From an uncultured Poribacteria bacterium (GTDB taxonomy: Bacteria; Poribacteria; WGA-4E; WGA-3G): 64,000 nt of DNA. Below, in pieces: positions 24,613 through 33,930 of this stretch. The notes below the pieces were generated by a model. It worked only from the letters and a program-made list of their open reading frames with translations. It ran no database searches and was not told where the DNA came from. Location of the stretch: the NCBI GenBank assembly GCA_951828385.1, contig OX639973.1, forward strand, positions 6,240,845-6,304,844. The letters are read 5' to 3'. Made by a program: the position numbers and the translations under genes. Position 1 is the stretch's first letter, and every line of letters starts with the position of its first letter.

Positions 24613-24906
24613 ATGAACGACGAAAAAATCACGACGCTGGATATGTTTCAGTTGCTGCGGGAAGATATAAAATCTTCAGAGGCACGCCTTTTGTCAGATA
24701 TGCAAAAGATTAGGGAAGATATAAAATCTTCAGAGGCACGCCTTTTGTCAGACATACACGCTTTGGAGGATCGATTACGAAAAGTTGAGGAAGCCGTCGC
24801 TGGCAAAAAAGCGGTGACAACTTTTCAAAAAACGCTCATGGATTGGCTCTTCCGAATTGCCGCCGCGGTCGGTGTCGGAGGTGCGATAAAGGCGTTTTTC
24901 TCATAG
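24613..24906 (+). CDS. small coiled-coil protein with C-terminal membrane helix
   Basis: 98 residues from the ATG behind CAAGGAGCC. Residues ~15-65 are a long amphipathic coiled coil with an internal 18-residue tandem repeat (REDIKSSEARLLSDM / REDIKSSEARLLSDI). A hydrophobic segment near the C-terminus (WLFRIAAAVGVGGAIKAFF) probably inserts in the membrane. The arrangement resembles small phage or TA-associated anchor proteins, but no family was recognised. It sits 22 bases after the preceding small gene. Confidence 0.6.
   Translation: MNDEKITTLDMFQLLREDIKSSEARLLSDMQKIREDIKSSEARLLSDIHALEDRLRKVEEAVAGKKAVTTFQKTLMDWLFRIAAAVGVGGAIKAFFS
24659..24752 (+). repeat. 54-bp-period tandem duplication inside the coiled-coil gene
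   Basis: A ~40-base block beginning GGGAAGATATAAAATCTTCA occurs at 24659 and again at 24713 with no mismatch in the core. The period is 54 bases, exactly 18 codons, so the frame is kept. The near-perfect identity marks a recent slippage or duplication. Confidence 0.85.
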
Positions 24907-24942
24907 TTTCAATATAGTCCCATCAAACGATGGCAATGGTAA

Positions 24943-26016
24943 ATGTGCAAACAAATGAAAAATACGGACATTTTAATACCCACAAGTACGATCGGAAGTT
25001 ACGCACCACCGAGTTGGCTGTGCGTGACACTGGAGGCAATCGGACGCGGCGAACTCGGCGAAACCGATATTAACGAAACCTTTGATGACGCAGTCCGAAC
25101 CGCTATCGCTGACCAAGAACGCGCTGGGGTTGACATTGTCACCGAAGGCGAAATGCGTCGCCAAGATTTTGTGCTCGGTTTCTATGAACGACTCACTGGA
25201 TTAGAAGAACTCCCTGCTCCGAGAACACAGGGCCCCGACGGACACGATCAGCGCGGCAAATGGCTACCCTCTGTTCCGCTTGCTGCACCCGATGGACTCG
25301 GTATCCTTCCTGAATTTGAGTTTGCGAAAAACGAAACGACGAAACCGATCAAGGTAACATGCCCAGGTCCATTTACGCTCTCAGGCCGCATTCAGACAGG
25401 CGGACTCTACAAAGAACGCCTTGAAGTTGCTTACGCGTGTGCAGAGATAATCAATACAGAACTCCGCCAGCTTGTGGCAGCAGGTGCAGAATTCATCCAA
25501 TTAGATGAACCCTCTTACGCTGTCTATCCTGACCGACCCCAGGAATTTGTGAAGTTGTTCAACCACACGGTTGAAGGTTTAGGGCGTAGCTCGCAAGCTC
25601 ATATTGAACAGTCTGCTAAGATCGGACTGCATATCTGTTTCGGAAACTACCGCGGTAGGGCAGTCGGCAAACGTTCCTATCGTCCGCTTTTCCCGCATAT
25701 CCTTGACGCAGCATTTGACCAACTTGCCTTAGAATTTGCAAATCGAGAGATGGCAGAAATCGGGTTGTGGAGCGAATTTCCAAACGACAAAGAACTCGCA
25801 GCGGGGCTCATCGATGTCAAAAACTACTATGTAGAAACAGCAGAGGATGTGGCGGCACTGATCCGAGAAGCACTCCAGCATGTACATCCTGAAAAACTTG
25901 CGATTACACCGGATTGCGGTTTCAGTCAAACAGCGCGGTGGGCAGCCGCTGCCAAATTGAAAACGATGGTTGCCGGTACTGAAATCGTCCGCCGGGAACT
26001 CACAGGAACAGGATAA
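24943..26016 (+). CDS. cobalamin-independent methionine synthase family protein (MetE C-terminal-domain-like)
   Basis: 357 residues, the size of the stand-alone MetE catalytic domain. Visible features are TSTIGSYAPPSWL at the N-terminus, FIQLDEPSYA (185-193), GLHICFGN (His230 and Cys232 as zinc ligands) and ITPDCGFSQTARW (Cys325 as third zinc ligand). MetE-type domains transfer methyl groups to thiols; this short form may use a donor other than 5-methyltetrahydrofolate polyglutamate, or act in another thiol-alkyl transfer. It is 36 bases after the preceding gene and seven before the ClpX-like gene, supporting one operon. Confidence 0.82.
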   Translation: MCKQMKNTDILIPTSTIGSYAPPSWLCVTLEAIGRGELGETDINETFDDAVRTAIADQERAGVDIVTEGEMRRQDFVLGFYERLTGLEELPAPRTQGPDGHDQRGKWLPSVPLAAPDGLGILPEFEFAKNETTKPIKVTCPGPFTLSGRIQTGGLYKERLEVAYACAEIINTELRQLVAAGAEFIQLDEPSYAVYPDRPQEFVKLFNHTVEGLGRSSQAHIEQSAKIGLHICFGNYRGRAVGKRSYRPLFPHILDAAFDQLALEFANREMAEIGLWSEFPNDKELAAGLIDVKNYYVETAEDVAALIREALQHVHPEKLAITPDCGFSQTARWAAAAKLKTMVAGTEIVRRELTGTG

Positions 26017-26023
26017 CAAGACT

Positions 26024-27589
26024 ATGAACACGAATAAAAAAATTCCCACACCTCAAGAAATTGAGAAGGAATTCCAAGAATATTTGGAAAAGAAATATGG
26101 TGGCACTGTCCGCGTGATGAACGCGACGGCTAACGAACCGACACCTGACGGAGAAGCGGAGGCCCCTGAACCGAAAAAAACTTTCGATTTGAAATTTGAT
26201 CTCAAACCGAGGGAGATTAAGCAATACCTTGACCGCTACGTGATTAAGCAGGACGAAGCGAAAAAAGCACTTGCCATCGCTGTCTGCGACCACTATAACC
26301 ACGTTCGAGAATGCCATGAAAACCCTGATGCTGCCGATACCGACTATTCAAAACAGAACATCGTTATGCTCGGTCCGACGGGGGTTGGTAAGACCTATCT
26401 TATCCGACATATCGCCAAACTCATCGGGGTGCCGTTTGTCAAAGCCGATGCTACCCGATTCAGTGAGACGGGTTACGTCGGTGCAAATGTAGACGATTTA
26501 ATCCGTGAATTGGTAACACAAGCCGACGACACCCTCGAACTGGCACAATATGGTATTATCTACCTCGATGAAGCCGACAAAATCGCGACACCGCCGAATA
26601 TCATCGGACGCGATGTGAGCGGACGCGGCGTGCAAACCGGACTCCTCAAATTGATGGAAGAGACCGAAGTCGATCTGCGGGCGGGAAACGATGTCGCCTC
26701 TCAAATGCGTGCCGCGATGGAATTTCAGAAAAGCGGTAAAGTTGACAAAGAGGTTATTAACACGCGTCATATCCTGTTCATCATCAGCGGGGCGTTTACC
26801 GGTATGGAGAAGATCATCAAAAAACGCATGCATCAAAGTAGGATCGGGTTCAACGCTGAAATCGTCAGCCAAACGGATGATGCCTCACAGTATCTTGAGG
26901 ATGTCACACCGAAGGATTTCATCGACTTCGGTTTTGAACCTGAGTTCATCGGACGACTCCCCGTGCATGTTGTTTGTAATGAACTTGCGGTAGACGATCT
27001 TTTCCATATTCTGAAACATTCCGAGGGCTCTATTATCCGGCAGTATGAAAACGCTTTCCGTGCGTATGGGATCAGAGTTCTGTTTTCCAATAACGGTCTA
27101 CGCCGAATCGCTGAAAAAGCGATTGCGCAGAAAACAGGTGCGCGCGCTTTAATGACAGTCTGCGAAAAGGTTTTACGCGACTATAAATTTGAACTGCCCT
27201 CCACCGGCGTTAGCGAATTCGTCGTCACGGACGCGGTTGTAGACGCCCCAGATGTTGAACTCAAGCGTATCACCGAAGATGCCGATTACAATCGTAGGAC
27301 GGTGATGCACGAGCAAGTCCGCCGGTATGAGGCACAGTTTTACGCTGAACACCAGTTACAGATTCAGTTCGATGCCGAAGCCACTGCGCTTATCTGTGAA
27401 CGTGCGATGGCAGACGCAACAGAAATACAACAGATCTGCGACCAACTCCTTGAAAGTTATCAACACGGTTTGAACCTTATCAAGCAGAACACTGAACAGA
27501 CCGCATTCACTTTTCCAAAAGGTGTTGTAGAAAACCCCGATCAGGTGCTTGAAGAGTGGATTCGCGCATCATATACCACCAAACGTTGA
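26024..27589 (+). CDS. ClpX-like AAA+ unfoldase lacking the zinc-binding domain
   Basis: 521 residues. Walker A GPTGVGKT (117-124), pore loop GYVG (150-153), Walker B IIYLDEAD (178-185), and an IGF tripeptide (274-276) at the place where ClpX docks on ClpP. The GAR sensor-2 motif appears as KTGARALM. The Cys4 zinc domain that begins normal ClpX is missing; instead there is a charged N-terminal stretch (residues 1-60). The C-terminal ~110 residues are an extension. This suggests a specialised unfoldase that may still feed ClpP. ATG at 26024 is preferred over an upstream in-frame codon that overlaps the MetE-like gene. Confidence 0.85.
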   Translation: MNTNKKIPTPQEIEKEFQEYLEKKYGGTVRVMNATANEPTPDGEAEAPEPKKTFDLKFDLKPREIKQYLDRYVIKQDEAKKALAIAVCDHYNHVRECHENPDAADTDYSKQNIVMLGPTGVGKTYLIRHIAKLIGVPFVKADATRFSETGYVGANVDDLIRELVTQADDTLELAQYGIIYLDEADKIATPPNIIGRDVSGRGVQTGLLKLMEETEVDLRAGNDVASQMRAAMEFQKSGKVDKEVINTRHILFIISGAFTGMEKIIKKRMHQSRIGFNAEIVSQTDDASQYLEDVTPKDFIDFGFEPEFIGRLPVHVVCNELAVDDLFHILKHSEGSIIRQYENAFRAYGIRVLFSNNGLRRIAEKAIAQKTGARALMTVCEKVLRDYKFELPSTGVSEFVVTDAVVDAPDVELKRITEDADYNRRTVMHEQVRRYEAQFYAEHQLQIQFDAEATALICERAMADATEIQQICDQLLESYQHGLNLIKQNTEQTAFTFPKGVVENPDQVLEEWIRASYTTKR

Positions 27590-27609
27590 ATAGGACTGCC
27601 TTTTAGATT

Positions 27610-28356
27610 ATGAACACTGAACGAAAAAGACCGCCACGCCCAGAACCGGTAGACCTTCGAGAAATAGGGGCACCGATTGATGGCGAACCACAGGTTAGCG
27701 ACCGCCGCCTGTTCTTCCAACTCCATGTTTTTGAGGACTGTTCGGATGCGAGTGCCCTCATTGAACTCCTTGAAGAGCGTCGTCTAAACGCTGTGTTATA
27801 CGACGATTTCAACAATCCGACTGGCATCGGTGTACTTTTCATCACAGAGGATCCGGTGGTACTCACGACAGACGCGCGAGACCTATTGGCAGAATTCCAG
27901 CGTGTAGCCAATCCTCTATATCGTGCGGAAATGGCGATGATCGGTCGTACCTACGCAAGTGGTAGAGAACCGAATTTGGAAGAGTGGCTCCTCAACAGAC
28001 CGCTTCAAAACGCTCTTAACCCCGAATTTCCATGGGCAATTTGGTATCCGTTGCGTCGAAACCCCGAATTTTATCGGCTTGAACACCGCGAACGTGGGCG
28101 GATTTTAGGTGAACACGCGATGCTCGGTCGCAGCTACGCCGCGGGGGGATACGCGAGCGACATCCGATTGGCATGCTTCGGGTTAGATACGAACGACAAC
28201 GAATTTGTCATCGGGTTGGTCGGTGCCGAATTATATCCGTTATCGCGATTGATACAAGATATGCGGCAGACGGAACAGACCACCAAATACATTGAATCCC
28301 TCGGTCCCTTCTTTATCGGAAAGGTTCGGAAACAATTGACCAAGCGTTCTATGTAA
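27610..28356 (+). CDS. chlorite dismutase family protein, HemQ-like (coproheme decarboxylase type)
   Basis: 248 residues with two ferredoxin-like halves. In the second half, WAIWYPLRRNPEFYRL places Tyr146 where HemQ has its catalytic Tyr, and ILGEHAMLGRSYA supplies the proximal heme His169. Later FGLDTNDNEFVIG and SLGPFFIGK match the family. HemQ removes two propionates of coproheme in the Gram-positive-type heme pathway; true chlorite dismutases share the fold. The presence of Tyr favours the HemQ function, but this is inferred. It follows the ClpX-like gene by 20 bases. Confidence 0.8.
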   Translation: MNTERKRPPRPEPVDLREIGAPIDGEPQVSDRRLFFQLHVFEDCSDASALIELLEERRLNAVLYDDFNNPTGIGVLFITEDPVVLTTDARDLLAEFQRVANPLYRAEMAMIGRTYASGREPNLEEWLLNRPLQNALNPEFPWAIWYPLRRNPEFYRLEHRERGRILGEHAMLGRSYAAGGYASDIRLACFGLDTNDNEFVIGLVGAELYPLSRLIQDMRQTEQTTKYIESLGPFFIGKVRKQLTKRSM

Positions 28357-28406
28357 CGCCACTAACAACTGATAACTGATGACTGATTCCTGATAACTAA
28401 ACACTA

Positions 28407-29135
28407 ATGAGAAACATTCTTGCAGTTTGCACAAAAGAACTCTATACCTATTTCGTCTCACCGATCGCCTATTTCGTCTGCTTTGTTTTCACAGCGATTT
28501 TAGGATTTCTTTTTTCTATTCTGCTAATCTCGACAAGTGGACAGCAGGCGGGTACCGGCACACAGGTGATGGGAATCCTCTTCGGCAATATGGCGATCAT
28601 CCTGCTCTTTTTTACACCCGTGTTGACAATGAAACTCTTTGCAGAGGAACGGAAATCAGGGACAATTGAACTCCTCCTCACCTCACCCATCACAGATGGA
28701 CAGGTCGTCCTCGGCAAATTTCTCGCAAGTTGGACACTGCTACTCATAATGCTCGCCTTGACGCTCTTTTTTCCGCTCTTGGCGAAACGTTTTGGTACCT
28801 TGGATGGCGGAACACTTTTGAGCGGTTATTTCGGTGTTATCCTTATCGGTTCCTCTTTCCTCGCCTTAGGATTACTCATGTCGTCAATGTGTAAAAATCA
28901 ACTCGTTGCAGCACTAACGAGTTTTGGTATCCTCATAACATTATGGGTCATCGGTTCGCTCTCATCTCAATACGGAGCCATCGGAGAATTTCTGAGCTAT
29001 CTGTCATTGCTTGAACACTATGGCGATTTTGCGCGGGGGGTCATTCTGCTTAAAGATGTTATCTACCATGCGAGTTTTACAGGTGTTTGCCTGTTTGCAA
29101 CGTTCAAGTCTATTGAGTCATCAAAATGGAGATAA
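28407..29135 (+). CDS. ABC-2 type transporter permease, GldF-like
   Basis: 242 residues with six hydrophobic segments. FAEERKSGTIELLLTSPITD (around 81-100) is the cytoplasmic coupling motif of this permease class. In Bacteroidota GldF works with GldA (ATPase) and GldG in gliding and secretion; in other phyla the same set is of unknown function. The GldG-like gene follows after three bases. The start follows a short run of TAACTGATAACTGA-type repeats, without a clear ribosome site. Confidence 0.85.
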   Translation: MRNILAVCTKELYTYFVSPIAYFVCFVFTAILGFLFSILLISTSGQQAGTGTQVMGILFGNMAIILLFFTPVLTMKLFAEERKSGTIELLLTSPITDGQVVLGKFLASWTLLLIMLALTLFFPLLAKRFGTLDGGTLLSGYFGVILIGSSFLALGLLMSSMCKNQLVAALTSFGILITLWVIGSLSSQYGAIGEFLSYLSLLEHYGDFARGVILLKDVIYHASFTGVCLFATFKSIESSKWR

Positions 29136-29138
29136 GAG

Positions 29139-30764
29139 ATGCCGAGCAAAAACACTATAGGACCGTTGTTTGGATTCCTCGCCTTAATCTTCGGTTTTGC
29201 TGCAGTGGTAAGCCTGCTTTTTGGCGAAAAAACCGTCTTTTGGATTCTTCTGCTCCTCTGCGCTACTGCATTGGTTATTTTTGCACGACTGCGATTTGCT
29301 GACTTTGTTAACTTTTTTACCAGCCGTCAAGCCCGTTACGGTGCAAATGTTGCGCTGAGTATCATTGGCGTTATCGGGATAGCGGTCTTCGTCAACGCTA
29401 TTGTTGTACAGCGGTTCGATAAAAGGGCTGATCTGACACGCGACCGACTCTATAGCCTCTCAGAACCGACCCGAAAAATTCTCAAATCCCTTAACATTGA
29501 GATCCAGATAACTACATTTATAAGCGAAAAGGTTCAAACAGCAGAACGACAACGCACAATAGAGATGTTAGAACTCTATCAGCGTGAAACTGACTTTTTA
29601 ACCATCACTCATGCGAATCCTTACATTGACATTCAACTTGTAGAGAAGTATAATATTCGCAGAGATGGAACCGTAATTTTTGAGACACCGGGACGGCAAG
29701 AAAAGGTCACCATACTTGAAGAGCAAAAATTCACAAGTGCCATCCTCAAACTCGTCCGGAAACAGACGAAGAAAATTTATTTTACTGATGGACACGAAGA
29801 ACGTTCCTTGGGCGATTTCAACAGTGCAGGATATAGCGAAGTGAAAGCGGAGCTCGAAAATCAGAATTATGCTGCAGTCTCTCTGTCACTTCTGAAGCAC
29901 CCCGCTGTTCCAGCAGATTGTGAGGTGCTCGTCATTGCCGGTCCCAAAAACGTGTTGACTTCGCACGAAATTGGATTGGTGTCAAAATATCTTGCACAGA
30001 ACGGGAAACTGCTCCTATTGCTCGATCCATCGGTAACTTCTGCAAAAGATGTGAACAAAGGACTCGTTCAACTGATGAAAAGATGGGGGATAGCCATAGG
30101 CAACGACTTGGTAGTTGATAGAGTCAACTCTGTTTTCGAGTTGGGACCCGCTGCGCCTTTCTCAAGTTTTGAACCGCATGACATCACCCGTTCTGCTATG
30201 GAGGTGTCAATCCCGTTCCCGTTTACCCGTTCTGTTACGCCACTGGAAAATCGCAAAGCAACGCTCAGTGTGAAAAGCCTCGCAAAAACTATTAATCCCA
30301 CCGGTGTAAGTTGGGCAGAAACGGAGCGTGAAACCGATGGAACCTTCAACACTGATGCATACACGCCCGGGGTAGATATGGCGGGCCCTATATCTATCGC
30401 AGTCGCAGCTGAACAGAAAAATGAACCGCGTCAACCAGAAGCAAACCCGCAAAACGGAAACACTGCGGCTAACGGGACAGAAAGTCCAACGCGAATTGTT
30501 GTTTTCGGGGATTCAGACTTCGCGACAAACCTCTTTTTCCAACCTGCAAGTCGCGACCTGTTTTTAGCGACAATCAATTGGCTCACATTAGAGGAAGACC
30601 TCATCGCTATCCGCCCTATTGATTTGAGGCAACAAGCCTTACGTGCTATGACTGTCCAAGATATCCGTCTCGTGCAGATAACCTCTGTCTTTCTGATTCC
30701 TTCAATCGTCTTTATTGGTGGGTTGATCGTCTGGTGGCAGCGCCGCAAAGGAGAGAATGCGTGA
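29139..30764 (+). CDS. GldG-like ABC transporter auxiliary protein
   Basis: 541 residues. Two to three N-terminal membrane helices (residues ~8-110) are followed by an extracytoplasmic domain starting RADLTRDRLYSLSEPTRKIL, the hallmark of GldG/ABC_transp_aux proteins. It continues with IYFTDGHEERSL and LLLLLDPSV, and closes with a C-terminal helix (IVFIGGLIVWW) and a basic tail. It forms a complex with the ABC-2 permease encoded upstream (by analogy to GldFG). The next gene overlaps its stop by four bases. Confidence 0.85.
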   Translation: MPSKNTIGPLFGFLALIFGFAAVVSLLFGEKTVFWILLLLCATALVIFARLRFADFVNFFTSRQARYGANVALSIIGVIGIAVFVNAIVVQRFDKRADLTRDRLYSLSEPTRKILKSLNIEIQITTFISEKVQTAERQRTIEMLELYQRETDFLTITHANPYIDIQLVEKYNIRRDGTVIFETPGRQEKVTILEEQKFTSAILKLVRKQTKKIYFTDGHEERSLGDFNSAGYSEVKAELENQNYAAVSLSLLKHPAVPADCEVLVIAGPKNVLTSHEIGLVSKYLAQNGKLLLLLDPSVTSAKDVNKGLVQLMKRWGIAIGNDLVVDRVNSVFELGPAAPFSSFEPHDITRSAMEVSIPFPFTRSVTPLENRKATLSVKSLAKTINPTGVSWAETERETDGTFNTDAYTPGVDMAGPISIAVAAEQKNEPRQPEANPQNGNTAANGTESPTRIVVFGDSDFATNLFFQPASRDLFLATINWLTLEEDLIAIRPIDLRQQALRAMTVQDIRLVQITSVFLIPSIVFIGGLIVWWQRRKGENA

Positions 30765-32584
30765 ACTTTCGGACAACGCTTATTATCATTGTGCTTCTCG
30801 CAGGCATTGGCGGCGCGTACTACCTATTTTTTCAGGAACCGTCCGATACGGCAGTTGAAAACGAAAAGCCTCCGATTCATCAGGTCTACGGCGTAGCACG
30901 CGATGCGGTTCAACAGGTGGAAATAGCGTTCGCAGGTGCGGCATATCAAGACCTGAAATTGGTAAAAGACACAACCGACAACTGGCAGTTAACAAAACCC
31001 TTTCAGGCAGATGCTGACAGTGAGAAAGTCAGTCAGATGTTAGATGACATCCTCAACAAACGCGTCAAACAAACACTTGAAGTAACCGAGTTAGCACAGT
31101 ATGGACTCGATACACCGAGTATAACGCTTTCGCTTTGGACAAAAGGCGATTCTCCGGCAGCAACCTTTCTTATCGGCAAAAAGGCGATTAACTTCTCTGT
31201 CTATGTCAAAGAGAAATCGGAAGCCCATATCTTTCTAATCGAATCCAGCGCACTTGATGACCTGACGAAATCGCCGACAGACCTCCGCGACCGGTCAGTT
31301 CTTAAATTCGATCCGGAAACAGTTTCAGGCATTCAGTTTAAACATAGGGATGTAGGTTCTGCCTCCCAATCAAACACAATTAATTGTGAAAAACGAGAGG
31401 GGACATGGCACGTTGGACAGCCGATCGAAGCAAAAGGGGATGCCGAAGAAATTGAGGACCTGCTTTCGGAATTGCGCTCGCTAAAAGTGTTAACCTTTGA
31501 AGCAGATGGTGCTGATACTAAGGTCCAGTTAGAAAAGTCCGGTTTAGATGATCCACGTATTCAGGTGGAACTCACGGACGGAGATAACACCTACGCGGTT
31601 GACATCGGGGCTTCAATTCCGTCTGAGGACAGTACACACGGACGCGTCTATGTTAAGACTACCGTTTATCAAGATGCTGTCTACACTGTCGATGAAGGTA
31701 TCTATCATCTTCTCAATAAATCTGTCTTTGATCTGCGCGATAAACGGGTCATTGACTTTCAACGCACTGATACAATTCGCATTGAAATCAAACAAGATAC
31801 AGAGACAACTGTTTGCACGAAAAACTTTGATAACACATGGGAATTGCAAACGCCGACAGGGAAAATAAAAGCAGATGCTGAAGCGGTGGACGCCCTACTT
31901 TTCGGTGTGGATTCCCTTGAGGCTGCGGCATTTGTTGGTGATTCTACCGGAAGTCTTGCATCGTACGGATTAGCAACACCGTCAATTACGGTCGCGTTCA
32001 CGCAGCGCGGTGAAGAAAAGCCAACCGTTCTAAGCATTGGAGACTATACACAGGACGGAACTGTCTATGTCAAAGCAGAGCAGTCTCGACAAGTCAGTCG
32101 CGTTAAACGCACCTTAATCGATAAGATTGCGCAAGGCATAGCATGGTTACGAGATAAACAGGTACTCAACTTCCATATTGACGATGCGATTCGACTGACA
32201 TCAACCGTGCCTGGCGCACCTGCTTTCACGTGTCAACGTCTTGGAACGAACTGGCGACTGACCGCGCCGGTGCAAGAGGATGCAAACAACGCCGAAGTGA
32301 ACGCCATCATCTACGCACTTGATGATTTGATGGCAGCCGCATTCGTAGGGCGCAAATCCACACCTACCGATGGTGCCACAGGTTTCAGTAACCCGAATGT
32401 ACAGCTGACCGTCGAACTTCGGAATCAGAAAGTCTATACCTTACAAGTTGGAAACCCAGTCGATGCGTCCAGACGTTTCTACGCGCGGCTCCAACATGAA
32501 CCGAATTTAATTTTTCTGCTCACTGCAGAACTTATTCCAAAACTGAAAACGACACTTGAACGGATCCGGACCTCGGAAGAGTAA
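30761..32584 (+). CDS. DUF4340 domain protein
   Basis: About 607 residues from GTG, which overlaps the preceding TGA as GTGA behind GGAGAG. One N-terminal anchor helix (LIIIVLLAGIGGAYYLFF) is followed by at least three similar repeats. Each has a 'W-x-L-(T/Q)-x-P' strand (NWQLTKPF, TWHVGQPI, TWELQTPT, NWRLTAPV), then 'A-D-x(3-4)-V-x-x-(L/M)-L', then a 'YGLDTPSITL / SGLDDPRIQV / YGLATPSITV' block. DUF4340 proteins regularly sit next to GldF/GldG genes and are presumed part of that envelope complex. Their role is unknown. Confidence 0.85.
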   Translation: MNFRTTLIIIVLLAGIGGAYYLFFQEPSDTAVENEKPPIHQVYGVARDAVQQVEIAFAGAAYQDLKLVKDTTDNWQLTKPFQADADSEKVSQMLDDILNKRVKQTLEVTELAQYGLDTPSITLSLWTKGDSPAATFLIGKKAINFSVYVKEKSEAHIFLIESSALDDLTKSPTDLRDRSVLKFDPETVSGIQFKHRDVGSASQSNTINCEKREGTWHVGQPIEAKGDAEEIEDLLSELRSLKVLTFEADGADTKVQLEKSGLDDPRIQVELTDGDNTYAVDIGASIPSEDSTHGRVYVKTTVYQDAVYTVDEGIYHLLNKSVFDLRDKRVIDFQRTDTIRIEIKQDTETTVCTKNFDNTWELQTPTGKIKADAEAVDALLFGVDSLEAAAFVGDSTGSLASYGLATPSITVAFTQRGEEKPTVLSIGDYTQDGTVYVKAEQSRQVSRVKRTLIDKIAQGIAWLRDKQVLNFHIDDAIRLTSTVPGAPAFTCQRLGTNWRLTAPVQEDANNAEVNAIIYALDDLMAAAFVGRKSTPTDGATGFSNPNVQLTVELRNQKVYTLQVGNPVDASRRFYARLQHEPNLIFLLTAELIPKLKTTLERIRTSEE

Positions 32585-32587
32585 TGG

Positions 32588-33811
32588 TTGAAGGCTATGC
32601 AGACGTATATTATCGCAACGGCTTATTTTTTCTTTATTGTTGAATTACTCATCATTAGCCGATCTTTTTTCTACGCCCGGCGCGAACGCAATGCGAAGCG
32701 GCCAAACTACACACCCAAGGCAGCAATTATCGCGCCTCATTACGGATGGGATGCTGACACGGAAACACACGTCAAAGGACTTTTGCATCAAGACTACGCG
32801 GGCGCGTACGAAGTTTTCTTCGTCACACACCAAAAAGCGGACTCGGGTCATGATGTCTCTTATCCACACCTCTGTGAAATTGCCGAACCACATCCGAACA
32901 TCCACGTGCTATTAGCACCGAACATCGTTGAAAACGACCTCCCACGTTCACAAAAGGTGCAGAATCTCCTGACAGCGATCGAAAAACTTCCAGACGATAT
33001 TGAAGTTATCGCGTTTGTGGATGCCGATGTCGCTATCCGAGAGAATTGGTTAACGCTGCTTGTCAACCCGCTCCAAAAATCCGATATAGGGACAACTGTC
33101 GGCGGACGGTTCTATTTTCCGCAAACCTGGAATATTGCATCCCTTGTAGAATCAATTTGGGTGAACTTCCAGATGAGCGTCCAAGGCGACCATCGGTACA
33201 CTATGGTATGGGGTGGCTCTAATGCTTTCCGACGTGAGATGCTCGAAAAAGCCCAAATCCTTCAACGTTGGAATGAAGCAACAATCGAAGATCTGAATAC
33301 GACGCTTGCCATGCGAGATGTTAAGCAGAAGGTGCATTTCGTCCCAGACTGTGTAGCGGTTACGCGCACCGCCAACCGGACATGGCGCCAGATTTTTGAA
33401 TTTACAAACCGGCAGGTGATTATGACATTCCACATGGGACTCTGGGCGCAATGGTTCGCAAGTCTCATGATCTCTCTACCGAAAGGTGTCTGCGTACTCG
33501 GTTCACTCCCGTTTCTATTTCACAGGAGAGAATTACTACCGGTTATCTTTATCCCTTTTCTGGAGGCACTCAGTTATCGCCTTTTCTCCAAAAACCTACC
33601 ACGCTGGCTCCAAGACATGCCAAAGGTACGACAGACAATTGGTGTATCCTCTTATATGACTTCAGTCGGGATATTCCTCGCGGGTCTCAACGCCATATAT
33701 GCCGTATTCCAACGCAAAATTACTTGGGGTGGCGTTCGATATGAAATTCTGTCGGCGACAAAGTGTCGGGTTTTAGGCGCGGTCAAACGGAAATCAAAAG
33801 ATAATGCTTAA
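32588..33811 (+). CDS. family 2 glycosyltransferase, membrane-bound
   Basis: 407 residues. An N-terminal helix (YIIATAYFFFIVELLIISR) is followed by a GT-A domain with the DxD motif as FVDADVAI (residues 145-147) and the acceptor-base motif EATIEDLNTTL (234-235). C-terminal membrane helices span ~290-375. The layout resembles ceramide glucosyltransferase or polysaccharide-synthase GT2 enzymes using a UDP-sugar. The start is TTG with GGAAGAG upstream; an ATG three codons on is the alternative. It closes the putative operon and may glycosylate lipid or polymer linked to the Gld-like complex (inference). Confidence 0.82.
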   Translation: MKAMQTYIIATAYFFFIVELLIISRSFFYARRERNAKRPNYTPKAAIIAPHYGWDADTETHVKGLLHQDYAGAYEVFFVTHQKADSGHDVSYPHLCEIAEPHPNIHVLLAPNIVENDLPRSQKVQNLLTAIEKLPDDIEVIAFVDADVAIRENWLTLLVNPLQKSDIGTTVGGRFYFPQTWNIASLVESIWVNFQMSVQGDHRYTMVWGGSNAFRREMLEKAQILQRWNEATIEDLNTTLAMRDVKQKVHFVPDCVAVTRTANRTWRQIFEFTNRQVIMTFHMGLWAQWFASLMISLPKGVCVLGSLPFLFHRRELLPVIFIPFLEALSYRLFSKNLPRWLQDMPKVRQTIGVSSYMTSVGIFLAGLNAIYAVFQRKITWGGVRYEILSATKCRVLGAVKRKSKDNA

Positions 33812-33842
33812 AGAATCGTCGTTCACAACAATTGAAACATTC

Positions 33843-33871
33843 TTGATTTTTTTCTCAAAATATGGCATAGT
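33843..33871 (+). promoter_or_regulatory. possible promoter of msrB
   Basis: TTGATT, 17 bases, CATAGT, about 60 bases before the msrB start. The -10 matches consensus at four of six positions only. Confidence 0.3.
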
Positions 33872-33930
33872 ACCTATACAGAACTTTTTAACAACAAGTT
33901 TTGCCTTATATTCATAAGAGGAGTAGAAAA

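Noticed and set aside
24659-24752. Direct repeats considered as a CRISPR array
   Set aside because: Only two units, in frame within a coding sequence, with a repeated and not unique spacer.
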